Notes under the pieces: model-generated
Database searches by the model: none
Seen by the model: the letters and a program-made list of their open reading frames with translations, nothing else
What the model was told of the DNA's origin: nothing
Origin: Sphingobacterium thalpophilum
GTDB lineage: Bacteria; Bacteroidota; Bacteroidia; Sphingobacteriales; Sphingobacteriaceae
DNA length: 64,000 nucleotides
NCBI RefSeq assembly: GCF_901482695.1
Contig: NZ_LR590484.1
Location: 5,518,001-5,582,000, forward strand
Direction: 5' to 3'
Part shown: positions 32,526 through 41,259 of the stretch, one piece after another
Position numbering within the stretch: position 1 is the stretch's first letter
Layout of the letters: every line of letters starts with the position of its first letter
Position numbers and translations under genes: made by a program

Positions 32526-33945
32526 AATGAAAAGATTTCATCCTTATATTATTATAGCAAGTACCACCATCCTGCTGGCGTCCTGCAGTCTGGGCAAAAA
32601 ATATGCACGTCAGGAGCTCGAATTGCCCAGTGAATTTCGAAAAAACGAGGTACTCCTAACGGCTGATACATTGGCCCTATCGTGGCACTCGTTTGTGAAA
32701 GATCCAGATCTAACCGCCCTTATCGAGAGAGCGCTGCTCAAAAACGCTGATGTCAGTGTGGCGCTGCTTAACATGAAGCAGCTGGAGCTCGCCTACAAGC
32801 AATCAAAAAAAGGACTGCTGCCCACGCTTGACTTTAATTTGGGAGCCAACAGGACGTGGTTATCGACCAATTCACTAAATGGTTCCTTAAGTGACCAGTT
32901 TATCGGAACTTCTTACATGGACGATTACAGCGCTACACTCAGACTGTCATGGGAAGCGGACATCTGGGGTAAGGCCAGCATGCAGAAAGAGGAAGCCCTG
33001 GCAAATTTCTTTGGCCAGAAAGAAAACTTTTCTGCACTGAAGACCCGCATTATTGTCCAGGTCATACAATCCTACTACAATTTGATTGCACTGGACGAAC
33101 AGCTAAAAATCGCTCAGAAAAATGTGCAGCTCAGCGATAGTACCCTAAGCATGATCCGGCTGCAGTACAATTCAGCACTTGTCAGTTCCCTGGCGGTGGA
33201 GCAGGCCGAAGCCCAGAAGAAAACGGCTGAATTACTAATTCCTCTGGCAGCACAGAATATTGCCATGGAGGAAAATGCCTTGAGCATATTATGCGGCGAT
33301 TTTCCGGACAAGATCCAGCGATCAGCAGTCCTCGATGCGGCAGTTATCCACCAGACCTTTGCAGCAGGGGTACCAGCAGAGCTACTTAGCCGTCGCCCCG
33401 ATGTGAAAGCCGCCGAATACGCAGTAGCGGCAGCAAACAGCAGAATAGGTCTGGCAAAAGCAGCAATGTATCCCTCAATCAGTCTGACACCGTCGATAGG
33501 TACCAACTCATTTCAATTCAAAAGCTGGTTTGATCTCCCCGGCTCTATCGTAAAGACCCTGGCCGGAAATATCACACAGCCTATCTTTCAGAAAGGCGCT
33601 TTGAAAACCAACTACGATGTTTCAGTCATAGAGCGGGATAAGTTGGCCACTCAGTTTAAGCAGACTGTCCTGCTCGCCGTGTCTGAAGTGTCGGATGCGC
33701 TGGCTAAAATAAAGCATACCGAAGAGCGGTTGCAGCTTCTTGAAGCAAAGTCTTCATCGTTGGCGAAGGCAACAGCGGATGCCGGTCTGCTTTACAAAAA
33801 TGGAATGGCAAACTATCTGGAAGTCATCACAGCGCAAAATAATGCGCTACAGAATGACCTCGAACATATAACGGTGAAACGGGATAAAATCAATGCCCTG
33901 ACTGAGCTATATCGTGCATTGGGGGGCGGCAACGATAGCGAATAA
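32518..33945 (+). CDS. Outer-membrane efflux lipoprotein (NodT/OprM-like), pump 2
   Basis: A 475-residue TolC-type channel with lipobox LLASCSLGK near residue 23. Both OEP repeats are complete, with LRLSWEADIWGKA in the first and NYLEVITAQNNALQNDLEH plus LYRALGGG at the end of the second. The start at 32518 overlaps the permease stop by 8 bp, and a second Met lies at codon 4. This tight overlap supports translational coupling. It closes the second pump operon before a terminator. Confidence 0.95.
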   Translation: MSKMKRFHPYIIIASTTILLASCSLGKKYARQELELPSEFRKNEVLLTADTLALSWHSFVKDPDLTALIERALLKNADVSVALLNMKQLELAYKQSKKGLLPTLDFNLGANRTWLSTNSLNGSLSDQFIGTSYMDDYSATLRLSWEADIWGKASMQKEEALANFFGQKENFSALKTRIIVQVIQSYYNLIALDEQLKIAQKNVQLSDSTLSMIRLQYNSALVSSLAVEQAEAQKKTAELLIPLAAQNIAMEENALSILCGDFPDKIQRSAVLDAAVIHQTFAAGVPAELLSRRPDVKAAEYAVAAANSRIGLAKAAMYPSISLTPSIGTNSFQFKSWFDLPGSIVKTLAGNITQPIFQKGALKTNYDVSVIERDKLATQFKQTVLLAVSEVSDALAKIKHTEERLQLLEAKSSSLAKATADAGLLYKNGMANYLEVITAQNNALQNDLEHITVKRDKINALTELYRALGGGNDSE

Positions 33946-33980
33946 CCTGTTCAGGTTTATATCCTATGGCGATTTGGCGG

Positions 33981-34014
33981 AAAGGGGACATCTTAATAGG
34001 TTGTCCCTTTTTTT
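33981..34014 (+). terminator. Terminator of the RND-2 operon
   Basis: GGGACA and TGTCCC arms within AAAGGGGACA and TTGTCCCTTTTTTT (33981-33990 and 34001-34014) form a stem followed by seven T. It lies 36 bp after the channel stop. The layout resembles the RND-1 terminator, which also has a GGGAC-type stem. Confidence 0.8.
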
Positions 34015-34097
34015 CTGTCGTTCCTACTTCACGTCCGCCATCAGCCGTTGACACTCCCCTCATACCGCTGTCAGATTGCACTTTCAAAGCAATTTAC

Positions 34098-34128
34098 TTG
34101 CACAATACACCGCGTTTTGTTATATTCG
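34098..34128 (+). promoter_or_regulatory. Candidate promoter upstream of the EamA transporter gene
   Basis: TTG at 34098-34100, 20 bp, then TATATTCG at 34121-34128, one mismatch from TAnnTTTG. It would give a 5' leader of about 175 nt before the transporter gene. I see no riboswitch fold in that leader. Apart from this and the terminator, the 364-bp gap 33946-34309 holds nothing I can support. Confidence 0.45.
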
Positions 34129-34309
34129 TGTAAGTATCGAATGTCATGAATAGAACAAGTTGTCTTCCTCCACCAAGAGCGTAATATCTACAGGTACGAA
34201 TGAAGCATGGAGCCGGTAATATCGGCTATTTTCGCTTGCTTCAAACCATCAGTTACATCTTATTTTTTCATACAGCTGTCTTTAGAGACGCGCTGGAAGA
34301 CAATTTTTT

Positions 34310-35176
34310 ATGAAACATTCATATTTCATCCTGCATATTGCTGTGCTATGTCTGGGCCTATCGGGTGTACTGGGCAAAGTTATTCAGCTCAATGAGGCAA
34401 TGCTCACGTGGTTTCGCGTATTCTTCGCTGCAATAGCGCTTTTTTTAATTTTAAAATGGGCTAAAGTCCCCCATACGGTCAGCCGCTGTGAGAAATGGGC
34501 TATTGCCAAAAACGGGTTATACATCACCGCCTCCTGGTTGCTGTTTTATGCAAGCATCAAATATGCCAATATATCCATTGCTGTTGTCTGCTATTGCATG
34601 GCAAGCTTCTTTACCGCTATCTTTGCCCCCCTTATCAACAGGACAGCTTTCCGGAAATCGGAATTCTTACTGAGCACGCTGACACTATTGGGGATCGCGC
34701 TGATCTTCCATTTTGAGCATACGCGCCAGCTTGGAATTGCCTTTGGTGTCATCTCCCCTGCATTTGCCTCCTTATATGCCATTCACAACGAAAAACTGGT
34801 CCGGAAATACCATAGCGTTCTGATCAATTATTATCAAATGATCGGCGGCACCCTAGGCCTCGGGCTTGCACTCCCCTGCTTCCTTTATTTTTATCCAGCT
34901 TCCACCTTTGTACCGCGCATACAGGATATCTTTTACCTGATCGTGCTCGCTCTGGGCTGCACAGTAGCCGTATATCTTGCCTTTACAGAGATCCTAAAAA
35001 AAATCTCTGCTTTCACACTTAACCTGAGTTTAAACCTCGAACCAGTATACGCGATTGTTTTGGCATTTCTGTTTTTCGGTGAATCCAGACAGGTCAATCT
35101 TGCATTTTATGCGGGGCTGGCACTGGTTACACTTTCGGTTGTGCTGCAGCATATGCTCAATAAGAAAAGAGAATAA
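34310..35176 (+). CDS. EamA/DMT superfamily transporter
   Basis: A 288-residue integral membrane protein with about ten hydrophobic helices arranged as two EamA repeats (residues about 5-140 and 150-282). The N-terminal CLGLSGVLGKVI, the end of repeat 1 LTLLGIALIFHFE and the repeat-2 region LNLSLNLEPVYAIVLAFLFFGES (with the conserved Glu-Pro and Gly-Glu) are typical. DMT proteins export or import metabolites such as amino acids; the substrate cannot be read. It is a single gene ending just before the long hairpin shared with the helicase gene. Confidence 0.92.
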   Translation: MKHSYFILHIAVLCLGLSGVLGKVIQLNEAMLTWFRVFFAAIALFLILKWAKVPHTVSRCEKWAIAKNGLYITASWLLFYASIKYANISIAVVCYCMASFFTAIFAPLINRTAFRKSEFLLSTLTLLGIALIFHFEHTRQLGIAFGVISPAFASLYAIHNEKLVRKYHSVLINYYQMIGGTLGLGLALPCFLYFYPASTFVPRIQDIFYLIVLALGCTVAVYLAFTEILKKISAFTLNLSLNLEPVYAIVLAFLFFGESRQVNLAFYAGLALVTLSVVLQHMLNKKRE

Positions 35177-35205
35177 GCCTCCGAGCTGCTATCATACTTG
35201 GCAAC

Positions 35206-35252
35206 AGCAACAAAAACGGGCTAAGTGAAGGATTATGCCCGTTTTTGTTGCT
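35206..35252. terminator. Bidirectional hairpin reaching into the helicase gene
   Basis: Perfect 16-bp arms at 35206-35221 and 35237-35252 with a 15-nt loop. The right arm lies inside the last six codons of the helicase and the loop carries its stop. A T-run on each side makes it a plausible terminator for the transporter and the helicase alike. Confidence 0.8.
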
Positions 35253-36483
35253 TTTCAGTGTTGCTGTTTTTCTTCTTCTTGTTATTACTAAAACGTCGCC
35301 GCTTTGATGTACCATTGCCCTTATGTACTCTCTTTTTCGGATTATATTCCGGGCCGGACTCGAATCCGTTGGGCAGCGCAACCTGCTCAATAGGATAGCC
35401 GATCAGGTTTTCGATCTGCGAAAAACGGTACTGATCCTTTTCATTGACAAAGGTAATCGCCGTTCCTGTCGTCGCTGCCCTGGCGGTACGCCCGATGCGA
35501 TGAACATAGTCTTCTGGATCTGGTGGCACATCATAATTTACCACCAGGCTGATTCCAACGATATCGATGCCACGCGAGATGACGTCTGTCCCTACAAGTA
35601 CACGTACCTGACGCGACCTAAATCTGCTCATGATATCTTCACGCTTGGACTGGTCGAGGTCAGAATGGAATCCTTCGGCATCAATACCCAGCTTCTGTAG
35701 TTCCTGCGCAAGCACTTTAACGGTACTTTTTTGTGAAGCAAAGATAATGACGGAAGCATAATCGGGATTCTGCAGAATGATTTTCAGTAGATTCATCTTC
35801 TGCTGATCATACACTAAATACACCTGCTGGTCGATTCCCTCCGATGGCTTCGAAATCGCTATATTGACTTCAACCGGCTGATTTAAGATCTTTCTCGCAA
35901 AGGTGCGGATTTTGATCGGCATTGTCGCCGAAAACAGAAGCATCTGCTTCTTCTTGGGCAGATAGCTGACGATACGCAGTATGTCATCCTGAAACCCCAT
36001 GTCCAGCATGTTGTCCGCTTCATCGAGCACAAAATGCGTTAACTGTGTCAAGTCGACTTTCATGGAGCTGAGGTGGCTGATCAGCCGACCGGGTGTAGCT
36101 ACGATAATATTGACACCTTCCCGAATCGCACGTTTCTGCTGTTCGTAGCCTATGCCATCGCCGCCACCATAGATGGCGATAGAAGTGGCTCCGGTGTAAT
36201 AGGCCATTCCCATGATCTGTTGATCGATCTGTAGAGCCAGCTCACGGGTCGGCACCAGAATAATCGCACGGATGGCCTCTTTGGGGTCTTTCGCGACCGC
36301 GTCTAGGATTGGCAGCATATAAGCTGCTGTTTTGCCTGTGCCGGTCTGGGCACAGGCGATCATGTCTGCCCCCCCTTTGATAATGGGTATAGTCTGTTCT
36401 TGAATAGGCGTAGCCTCTTCAAACATCATACTTTCTAACCCCTCTTCCAATGTGGGAACAAAACCAAATTCAGTAAATTTCAA
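35233..36483 (-). CDS. DEAD-box RNA helicase, RhlE-like
   Basis: A 416-residue ATP-dependent RNA helicase. The Q-motif FTEFGFVP with TPIQEQTIP, Walker A AQTGTGKT (45-52), PTRELA, DEAD (154-157) and SAT (185-187) are followed by the helicase C domain with RGIDIVGISLVVNYDVP and HRIGRTAR. The C-terminus from about residue 385 is a Lys/Arg/Asn-rich low-complexity tail that probably binds RNA. Cytoplasmic role in RNA remodelling, ribosome assembly or decay. It is a single gene whose last codons form part of a terminator hairpin. Confidence 0.95.
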   Translation of the reverse strand: MKFTEFGFVPTLEEGLESMMFEEATPIQEQTIPIIKGGADMIACAQTGTGKTAAYMLPILDAVAKDPKEAIRAIILVPTRELALQIDQQIMGMAYYTGATSIAIYGGGDGIGYEQQKRAIREGVNIIVATPGRLISHLSSMKVDLTQLTHFVLDEADNMLDMGFQDDILRIVSYLPKKKQMLLFSATMPIKIRTFARKILNQPVEVNIAISKPSEGIDQQVYLVYDQQKMNLLKIILQNPDYASVIIFASQKSTVKVLAQELQKLGIDAEGFHSDLDQSKREDIMSRFRSRQVRVLVGTDVISRGIDIVGISLVVNYDVPPDPEDYVHRIGRTARAATTGTAITFVNEKDQYRFSQIENLIGYPIEQVALPNGFESGPEYNPKKRVHKGNGTSKRRRFSNNKKKKNSNTEKQQKRA

Positions 36484-36586
36484 ATTTTTAATGTTATTAA
36501 ATACGTCCCAAGTTACGAAAACTTCTCTATATATAAAGACCGTAGCCCTTTATCCCAAACGATAGCGTCCACAGCTTGCGCCAGTA

Positions 36587-37786
36587 TTATCGGATAATAC
36601 CCGCATTCGCCGCATGGTCGCTCTCCGTTGACAGCCTGAGCAGCGTGTACCCCAATATTCCGGCACAGAGCGAGTCCACAAGCACCGCAAACTTGGCTTC
36701 TTCAACCAAAAGCGCATCGTCAAAGGATAAAATCGATATAAAGATGGACATGGTAAACCCTATACCACCCAATAATCCCACACCAAAAAGCTGCTTCCAA
36801 TTCGCTCCTTCAGGTAACTGCGCTATTTTCAGCTGTTTTGCAACAAAACAGATTAAAAATATGCCGATGGATTTTCCTGCGATCAGACCCACAATGATAC
36901 CAATACCTAGTGTTGAGGTCAGACCACCCAGCATTTCCGCATGGATGGGAATCAGCGTATTAGCAAAAGCGAACAAAGGGATAATCAAAAAGTTCACCGG
37001 CTTGGTTAGCATGTGCTCAAGTTTCTCCAGTGGCGACTCCTGATCATCGGGGGTGGTCGGCAGTGTCATCGCTACCAGTACTCCGGCGATTGTCGCGTGA
37101 ATACCCGAATGGTGTATAAAATACCAAATGAACAATCCCGGTACAAGATAAGCCCACAATGCTTTTACCCCTAGCTTATTCAGCAGAATCAAAAATATAA
37201 AGATACCCAACGCAATAAAGAGATATGTCGCATGCACGCCATTACTATAGAATAAGGCGATCACCAGTATGGCCAGCAGGTCATCCACGATGGCGAGCGC
37301 AGCAAGAAATATCTTTAGGCTTGCAGGCACCCTATTCCCTAGTAGCGTGATTACAGCCAACGCAAAAGCAATGTCCGTGGCCATCGGTATTCCCCAGCCA
37401 TGGGCAGTAGCCTCCTGATCTTTATTCAACAGAAAATAGATCAGCGCAGGCAAAAGCGCTCCCCCTACCGCGGCTAAGATAGGCAAAATAGCTTTACTGG
37501 GTGAAGACAACTCTCCCTCCACAATCTCTCTTTTGATTTCAAGTCCCACCAACAGAAAAAATATGGCCATAAGACCGTCGTTGAGCCAAAGGAGCCATGA
37601 ATACTTTAAGTGAATATGATCTGTTTCAACACCTACCTCCCGCATGAGAAAATCCATCACCGGCGTGTACAATGAGGTATTCGCTACAATTAACGCCAGA
37701 ATCACGCAGGAAAAAAGAATGATTCCGCCCGCAAAGCTCGATTTTAAAAATTCTCTAAAGACAGTTAAATTAATAAGTTTTGACAT
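36587..37786 (-). CDS. nhaA: Na+/H+ antiporter NhaA
   Basis: A 399-residue inner-membrane antiporter. Asp138 in PMATDIAFALA and the pair Asp168-Asp169 in AIVDDLLAILVIA correspond to Asp133 and Asp163/164 of the E. coli enzyme. The N-terminal LVGLEIKREIVEGEL and the late LLGGIGFTMSIFI are also conserved. It exchanges protons for Na+ or Li+ and keeps pH and sodium balance. Single gene; the 220 bp upstream (37787-38007) show no clear regulator gene or promoter box. Confidence 0.97.
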   Translation of the reverse strand: MSKLINLTVFREFLKSSFAGGIILFSCVILALIVANTSLYTPVMDFLMREVGVETDHIHLKYSWLLWLNDGLMAIFFLLVGLEIKREIVEGELSSPSKAILPILAAVGGALLPALIYFLLNKDQEATAHGWGIPMATDIAFALAVITLLGNRVPASLKIFLAALAIVDDLLAILVIALFYSNGVHATYLFIALGIFIFLILLNKLGVKALWAYLVPGLFIWYFIHHSGIHATIAGVLVAMTLPTTPDDQESPLEKLEHMLTKPVNFLIIPLFAFANTLIPIHAEMLGGLTSTLGIGIIVGLIAGKSIGIFLICFVAKQLKIAQLPEGANWKQLFGVGLLGGIGFTMSIFISILSFDDALLVEEAKFAVLVDSLCAGILGYTLLRLSTESDHAANAGIIR

Positions 37787-38007
37787 GACAATACAATCTT
37801 AAATTGCTTAAAAGGTTCACAAGATACAATTTTCTTACCACTATTCCAGCTTAAATCGCAGGTTTTCCACGCCCCGAAGCAGACCGAAGACCACTGCTCA
37901 GAGAAACTATTGTCCGCAGGCAATTAAACATTGTCATTTTTAAGATTTAATTTGCCTTTGTTCAAAAAATTACTTAGCTTGCTACTATAGTTAATAAACC
38001 GTTTATT

Positions 38008-38190
38008 ATGTGCAAGAAGTGGATTTTCATGGTGCTTCTTTTCGTAGCAAATTTTACATATGCGCAAACGACAGAGGATACAACCCAACAACAACAATCA
38101 GGTTCCCATTACATCATTTTAGCGATTATCGCTATTATTGTCATCGTCTATATATTATACAGGAGGCAAAAAAGGAAATTTAATGAATAA
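38008..38190 (+). CDS. Small membrane protein, 60 aa
   Basis: A 60-residue protein with an N-terminal signal-like segment ending VANFTYAQ, a short Thr/Gln-rich linker (TTEDTTQQQQSG), a transmembrane helix (HYIILAIIAIIVIVYILY) and a basic tail RRQKRKFNE. After cleavage it would be a single-pass inner-membrane miniprotein with its C-terminus inside. The strong terminator right after the stop supports a real gene. Function unknown. Confidence 0.7.
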   Translation: MCKKWIFMVLLFVANFTYAQTTEDTTQQQQSGSHYIILAIIAIIVIVYILYRRQKRKFNE

Positions 38191-38220
38191 GGGAGATCAA
38201 ATGATCTCCCTTTTCTTTTT
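38191..38220 (+). terminator. Terminator of the small membrane protein gene
   Basis: GGGAGATCA (38191-38199) and TGATCTCCC (38202-38210) form a perfect 9-bp stem with a very short loop, followed by TTTTCTTTTT. It begins directly after the stop codon. Confidence 0.9.
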
Positions 38221-38249
38221 AAGCACTTGTTTAATTCTAAAGCACCCCG

Positions 38250-39230
38250 TTAATTTTGGATAGGTTCATTTGTCTGCGCCAGACGCTGTGAACCCGTATT
38301 GGCAGGACAGGCAATATCGTCTGTTGCATCATAAATAAGCTTCTTATCCTTTAATTTGCTGATCAACTGTTCGGGTACATAAACTTGCACTTTTGTCACC
38401 GAATAACCGCTCGGAAAATAGCGTACATAGTAACCGTCGGGATGCAACGTCCATATACCGCTTGGAACATCGCTCCGCGGTTCGGCCATTCCCGCCAGAA
38501 TAGCATATTTTTCAAATTCAGCATACGAATAATTGCCTGAGGAAACAAGCTGCCGGATATTATTTTCCGCTTCAAATATAGCCTGTACCGCCGGAGGCAT
38601 CTGGTCCTTTGCCTTTTGTACCACATCAAACGGCAATATGCCAAGTGCCCCGCCCTCAAGCTGTAATAACTGTTCCGGTGTCAGTAACTTTAAGGCTGTT
38701 TCTTTTACAGGCCCCGCGTAGTCGATAAACTTTGTTCGCGCGATGATGGTCCAGAGGAGCATCTGTACAGAGGACTGCTCAACTTCAGGATGTTTCTCTG
38801 CACTTCTCAGTATCGCAATCACGACATCCCGCTTTTTGCCAAGGGTGGGCGCGTACATATAGCCATCACCTTTCGAAGGCGCATACGTACCCGCCTTTAG
38901 ACAGTAGCTTTTATTAGTCATCTCAAAATGTCCGGCTTCCAGTAGGTAGCCATTGTCACCGTTCTTAGGGAGGTCCTGCAAAGGTTTATAGGTTGCAGCG
39001 TCTTCAAAATCAGGCATCTCCTCCCCTTTCCTGTTTACATCTTCGAAATTCGTACTGATAGCCTCCGGTTCCTTCATCAGCTTATCCAGGCCCAGCATTT
39101 TGCTTCCCTTCGAGGCCACAGCCTTGCTGGCTTTATCGAGCAGGCCGCCAAATTGTGCCGACGCTCCCTGAAGGTTCAACGTCATGAGCGCACACAGTAC
39201 AATACCATAGGTCACTTGTCTTCTTTTCAT
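38250..39230 (-). CDS. Secreted protein of unknown function
   Basis: Starting at 39230 (MKRRQVTYGIVLCALMTLNLQGASAQ) the protein has 326 residues with a Sec signal peptide. The mature part has GLLDKASKAVAS near the start, then YCLKAGTYAPSKGDGYMYAP and a helical region with QMLLWTIIARTKF and LLTPEQLLQL. The C-terminal part VPSGIWTLHPDGYYVRYFPSGYS looks beta-rich. I do not recognise a characterised family or a catalytic motif. It is a single gene, convergent with the small membrane protein gene and sharing the spacer behind its terminator. Confidence 0.75.
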   Translation of the reverse strand: MKRRQVTYGIVLCALMTLNLQGASAQFGGLLDKASKAVASKGSKMLGLDKLMKEPEAISTNFEDVNRKGEEMPDFEDAATYKPLQDLPKNGDNGYLLEAGHFEMTNKSYCLKAGTYAPSKGDGYMYAPTLGKKRDVVIAILRSAEKHPEVEQSSVQMLLWTIIARTKFIDYAGPVKETALKLLTPEQLLQLEGGALGILPFDVVQKAKDQMPPAVQAIFEAENNIRQLVSSGNYSYAEFEKYAILAGMAEPRSDVPSGIWTLHPDGYYVRYFPSGYSVTKVQVYVPEQLISKLKDKKLIYDATDDIACPANTGSQRLAQTNEPIQN

Positions 39231-39503
39231 AATAAAAATTGATTTCAGCTTTTCTAACAAAAAAGAAGCCAATGTGCCCGCAGCATGGTAGTTTTACAAT
39301 TTATTAACATCACTTTATGGAACACGTTTTCTATCCCTCTGCCCATCCTACCGGCCGCTATCCACCATATCAACTTGGACTTAAACGACACTCAAACAGG
39401 TGATTCTCTCTTGCCAACCTGTTACGTACAGTGCCATTGCCGCCTTGTGAATTAATATACGCGGACGATCTTCGGAAATACTTAGAAATACAAGATTAAA
39501 ACG

Positions 39504-39511
39504 TATCTTTG
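39504..39511 (+). promoter_or_regulatory. Candidate -7 element TATCTTTG close to the ABC-F start codon
   Basis: An exact TAnnTTTG that ends 4 bp before the ATG at 39516. If it is the -7 box, transcription would begin at or a few bases after the start codon. No clear TTG -33 box is present at the usual distance. Part of the 243-bp gap 39273-39515, which has nothing else I can support. Confidence 0.35.
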
Positions 39512-39515
39512 CAGC

Positions 39516-41141
39516 ATGATTAATGTATCGAATCTATCCCTTCGCTATGGTAAACGTGTACTATTCGAAGATGTCAATCTAAAATTCACACCAGGCAACT
39601 GTTATGGTATTATCGGTGCCAATGGAGCGGGTAAATCCACTTTTTTAAAAATTATCTCCGGCGAAGTTGATCCGACCACAGGTTCTGTTTCATTCACACC
39701 AGGCGAACGTATGTCTGTATTGAGCCAGGACCACTATGCTTTCGACGAGTATTCGGTGCTGGAAACCGTCATGATGGGCAATCAGGAACTTTACAAGATC
39801 ATGAAAGAAAAAGATGCCATCTACATGAAGGAAGATTTTTCGGATGCTGACGGTGAGCGCGCGGGAGAACTCGAGAGTCTCTTTGCTGAGATGGATGGCT
39901 GGAATGCTGAATCCAACGCGGCAACCTTGCTGAGCAATCTAGGCATCAAAGAAGACCTGCATTACAAGCTGGTTTCCGAAATTGACGGTAACCAAAAGGT
40001 TCGGGTGCTCTTGGCGCAAGCCTTATTCGGTAACCCTGATATTCTGATCCTCGATGAGCCGACCAACGACTTGGATATCAACACCATTGCTTGGTTAGAA
40101 GACTTTCTGGCGAGCTATGAGGCTATCGTACTGGTTGTATCCCATGACCGCCACTTCCTTGATGCTGTGTGTACACATACGGTGGATATTGATTTTGGCA
40201 AGATGACCATTTACACTGGTAACTACTCGTTCTGGTACGAATCTTCACAGCTGGCATTGAAGCAGCGCGCCGATCAGAACAAGAAGATGGAAGATAAAAT
40301 CAAGGAGCTTCAGGAGTTTATCCGCCGGTTTTCCGCCAACGCTTCCAAATCCAAGCAGGCGACTTCCCGTAAAAAAGCACTGGATAAAATCAATATTGAC
40401 GAGATCAAACCTTCCAACCGTAAGTATCCGGCGATCATGTTCAATACGATGAACCGCGAACCGGGAGATCAGACATTGCAGGTAGAAGGATTGAGCAAAA
40501 CCGTGAATGGCGAAGTATATTTCAAAGACATCACATTCATGATCAATAAAGGCGATAAAATTGCTGTCCTAGGACCGAATTCACTGGTAACAACGGCCTT
40601 CTACGACATTATCACCGGTCGTGATACCGATTTTGGCGGCGAGTTTAAATGGGGGGTCACCATCACTCCTGCCGATATGCCAATCGATAACGCAGCCTTT
40701 TTCGAAGGAAAAAATGAGAATTTAGTTGACTGGCTGAGAGACTACACGACCAATCCAGAGGCAGACGAACAGTTCCTCCGTGGATTCCTCGGTAAAATGC
40801 TATTCTCCGGTGAAGAAGTCTTGAAAAAAGTCTCCGTGCTGTCCGGGGGGGAAAAAATGCGCTGCATGTTCTCCAGAATGATGCTTCAGGGAGCCAATTT
40901 TCTGATCTTCGACGAACCGACAAATCACCTGGATCTCGAATCCATCACAGCGTTGAATAATGGAATGTTGGATTTCAAAGGCTCCATGCTTTTTACTTCC
41001 CGTGACCACGAGCTTACTGAAACCGTAGCAAACAGGATCATCGAATTGACTCCGAAAGGTATTATCGACAAGTTAATGACCTACGATGAGTACATTAATA
41101 GCGATGTAGTAAAAGCTCAGCGCGAAGAAATGTACAAATAA
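39516..41141 (+). CDS. ABC-F family ATPase, YbiT-like
   Basis: A 541-residue soluble twin-ABC protein of the ABC-F class, closest in pattern to E. coli YbiT. NBD1 has Walker A GANGAGKST (34-42), DEPTNDLDINTIAWLE and SHDRHFLD. The linker (about 240-305) has the family RFSANASKSKQATSRKKALDKI. NBD2 has an intact LSGGEKMRCMFS and DEPTNHLDLES, but its P-loop reads GPNSLVTT, without the GK(S/T), and the H-loop region is TSRDHEL. The NBD1 signature is also weak (SEIDGNQKVRVLLAQ), as in YbiT. ABC-F proteins act on ribosomes; here NBD2 may not hydrolyse ATP normally. Single gene with its own terminator. Confidence 0.92.
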   Translation: MINVSNLSLRYGKRVLFEDVNLKFTPGNCYGIIGANGAGKSTFLKIISGEVDPTTGSVSFTPGERMSVLSQDHYAFDEYSVLETVMMGNQELYKIMKEKDAIYMKEDFSDADGERAGELESLFAEMDGWNAESNAATLLSNLGIKEDLHYKLVSEIDGNQKVRVLLAQALFGNPDILILDEPTNDLDINTIAWLEDFLASYEAIVLVVSHDRHFLDAVCTHTVDIDFGKMTIYTGNYSFWYESSQLALKQRADQNKKMEDKIKELQEFIRRFSANASKSKQATSRKKALDKINIDEIKPSNRKYPAIMFNTMNREPGDQTLQVEGLSKTVNGEVYFKDITFMINKGDKIAVLGPNSLVTTAFYDIITGRDTDFGGEFKWGVTITPADMPIDNAAFFEGKNENLVDWLRDYTTNPEADEQFLRGFLGKMLFSGEEVLKKVSVLSGGEKMRCMFSRMMLQGANFLIFDEPTNHLDLESITALNNGMLDFKGSMLFTSRDHELTETVANRIIELTPKGIIDKLMTYDEYINSDVVKAQREEMYK

Positions 41142-41166
41142 GATCATTTATCCCAATTTTATAAAG

Positions 41167-41196
41167 GCTCCATAAATTTTTATGGGGCTTTTTTTG
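41167..41196 (+). terminator. Terminator of the ABC-F gene
   Basis: GCTCCATAAA (41167-41176) and TTTATGGGGC (41179-41188) pair with one G-T wobble around a short loop, followed by seven T. It lies 26 bp after the stop. The convergent EEP gene ends 60 bp further on. Confidence 0.88.
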
Positions 41197-41259
41197 CACA
41201 AAAAAGCACTGAAGGGGCTCAGTGCTAATCGCGATTGATATGAAAGAATTGAGAAAGTC

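Noticed and set aside
19859..34014. Idea that RND-1 and RND-2 are a recent tandem duplication
   Set aside because: The proteins differ along their length, the leaders and regulators differ, and RND-3 appears about as distant from each by eye.
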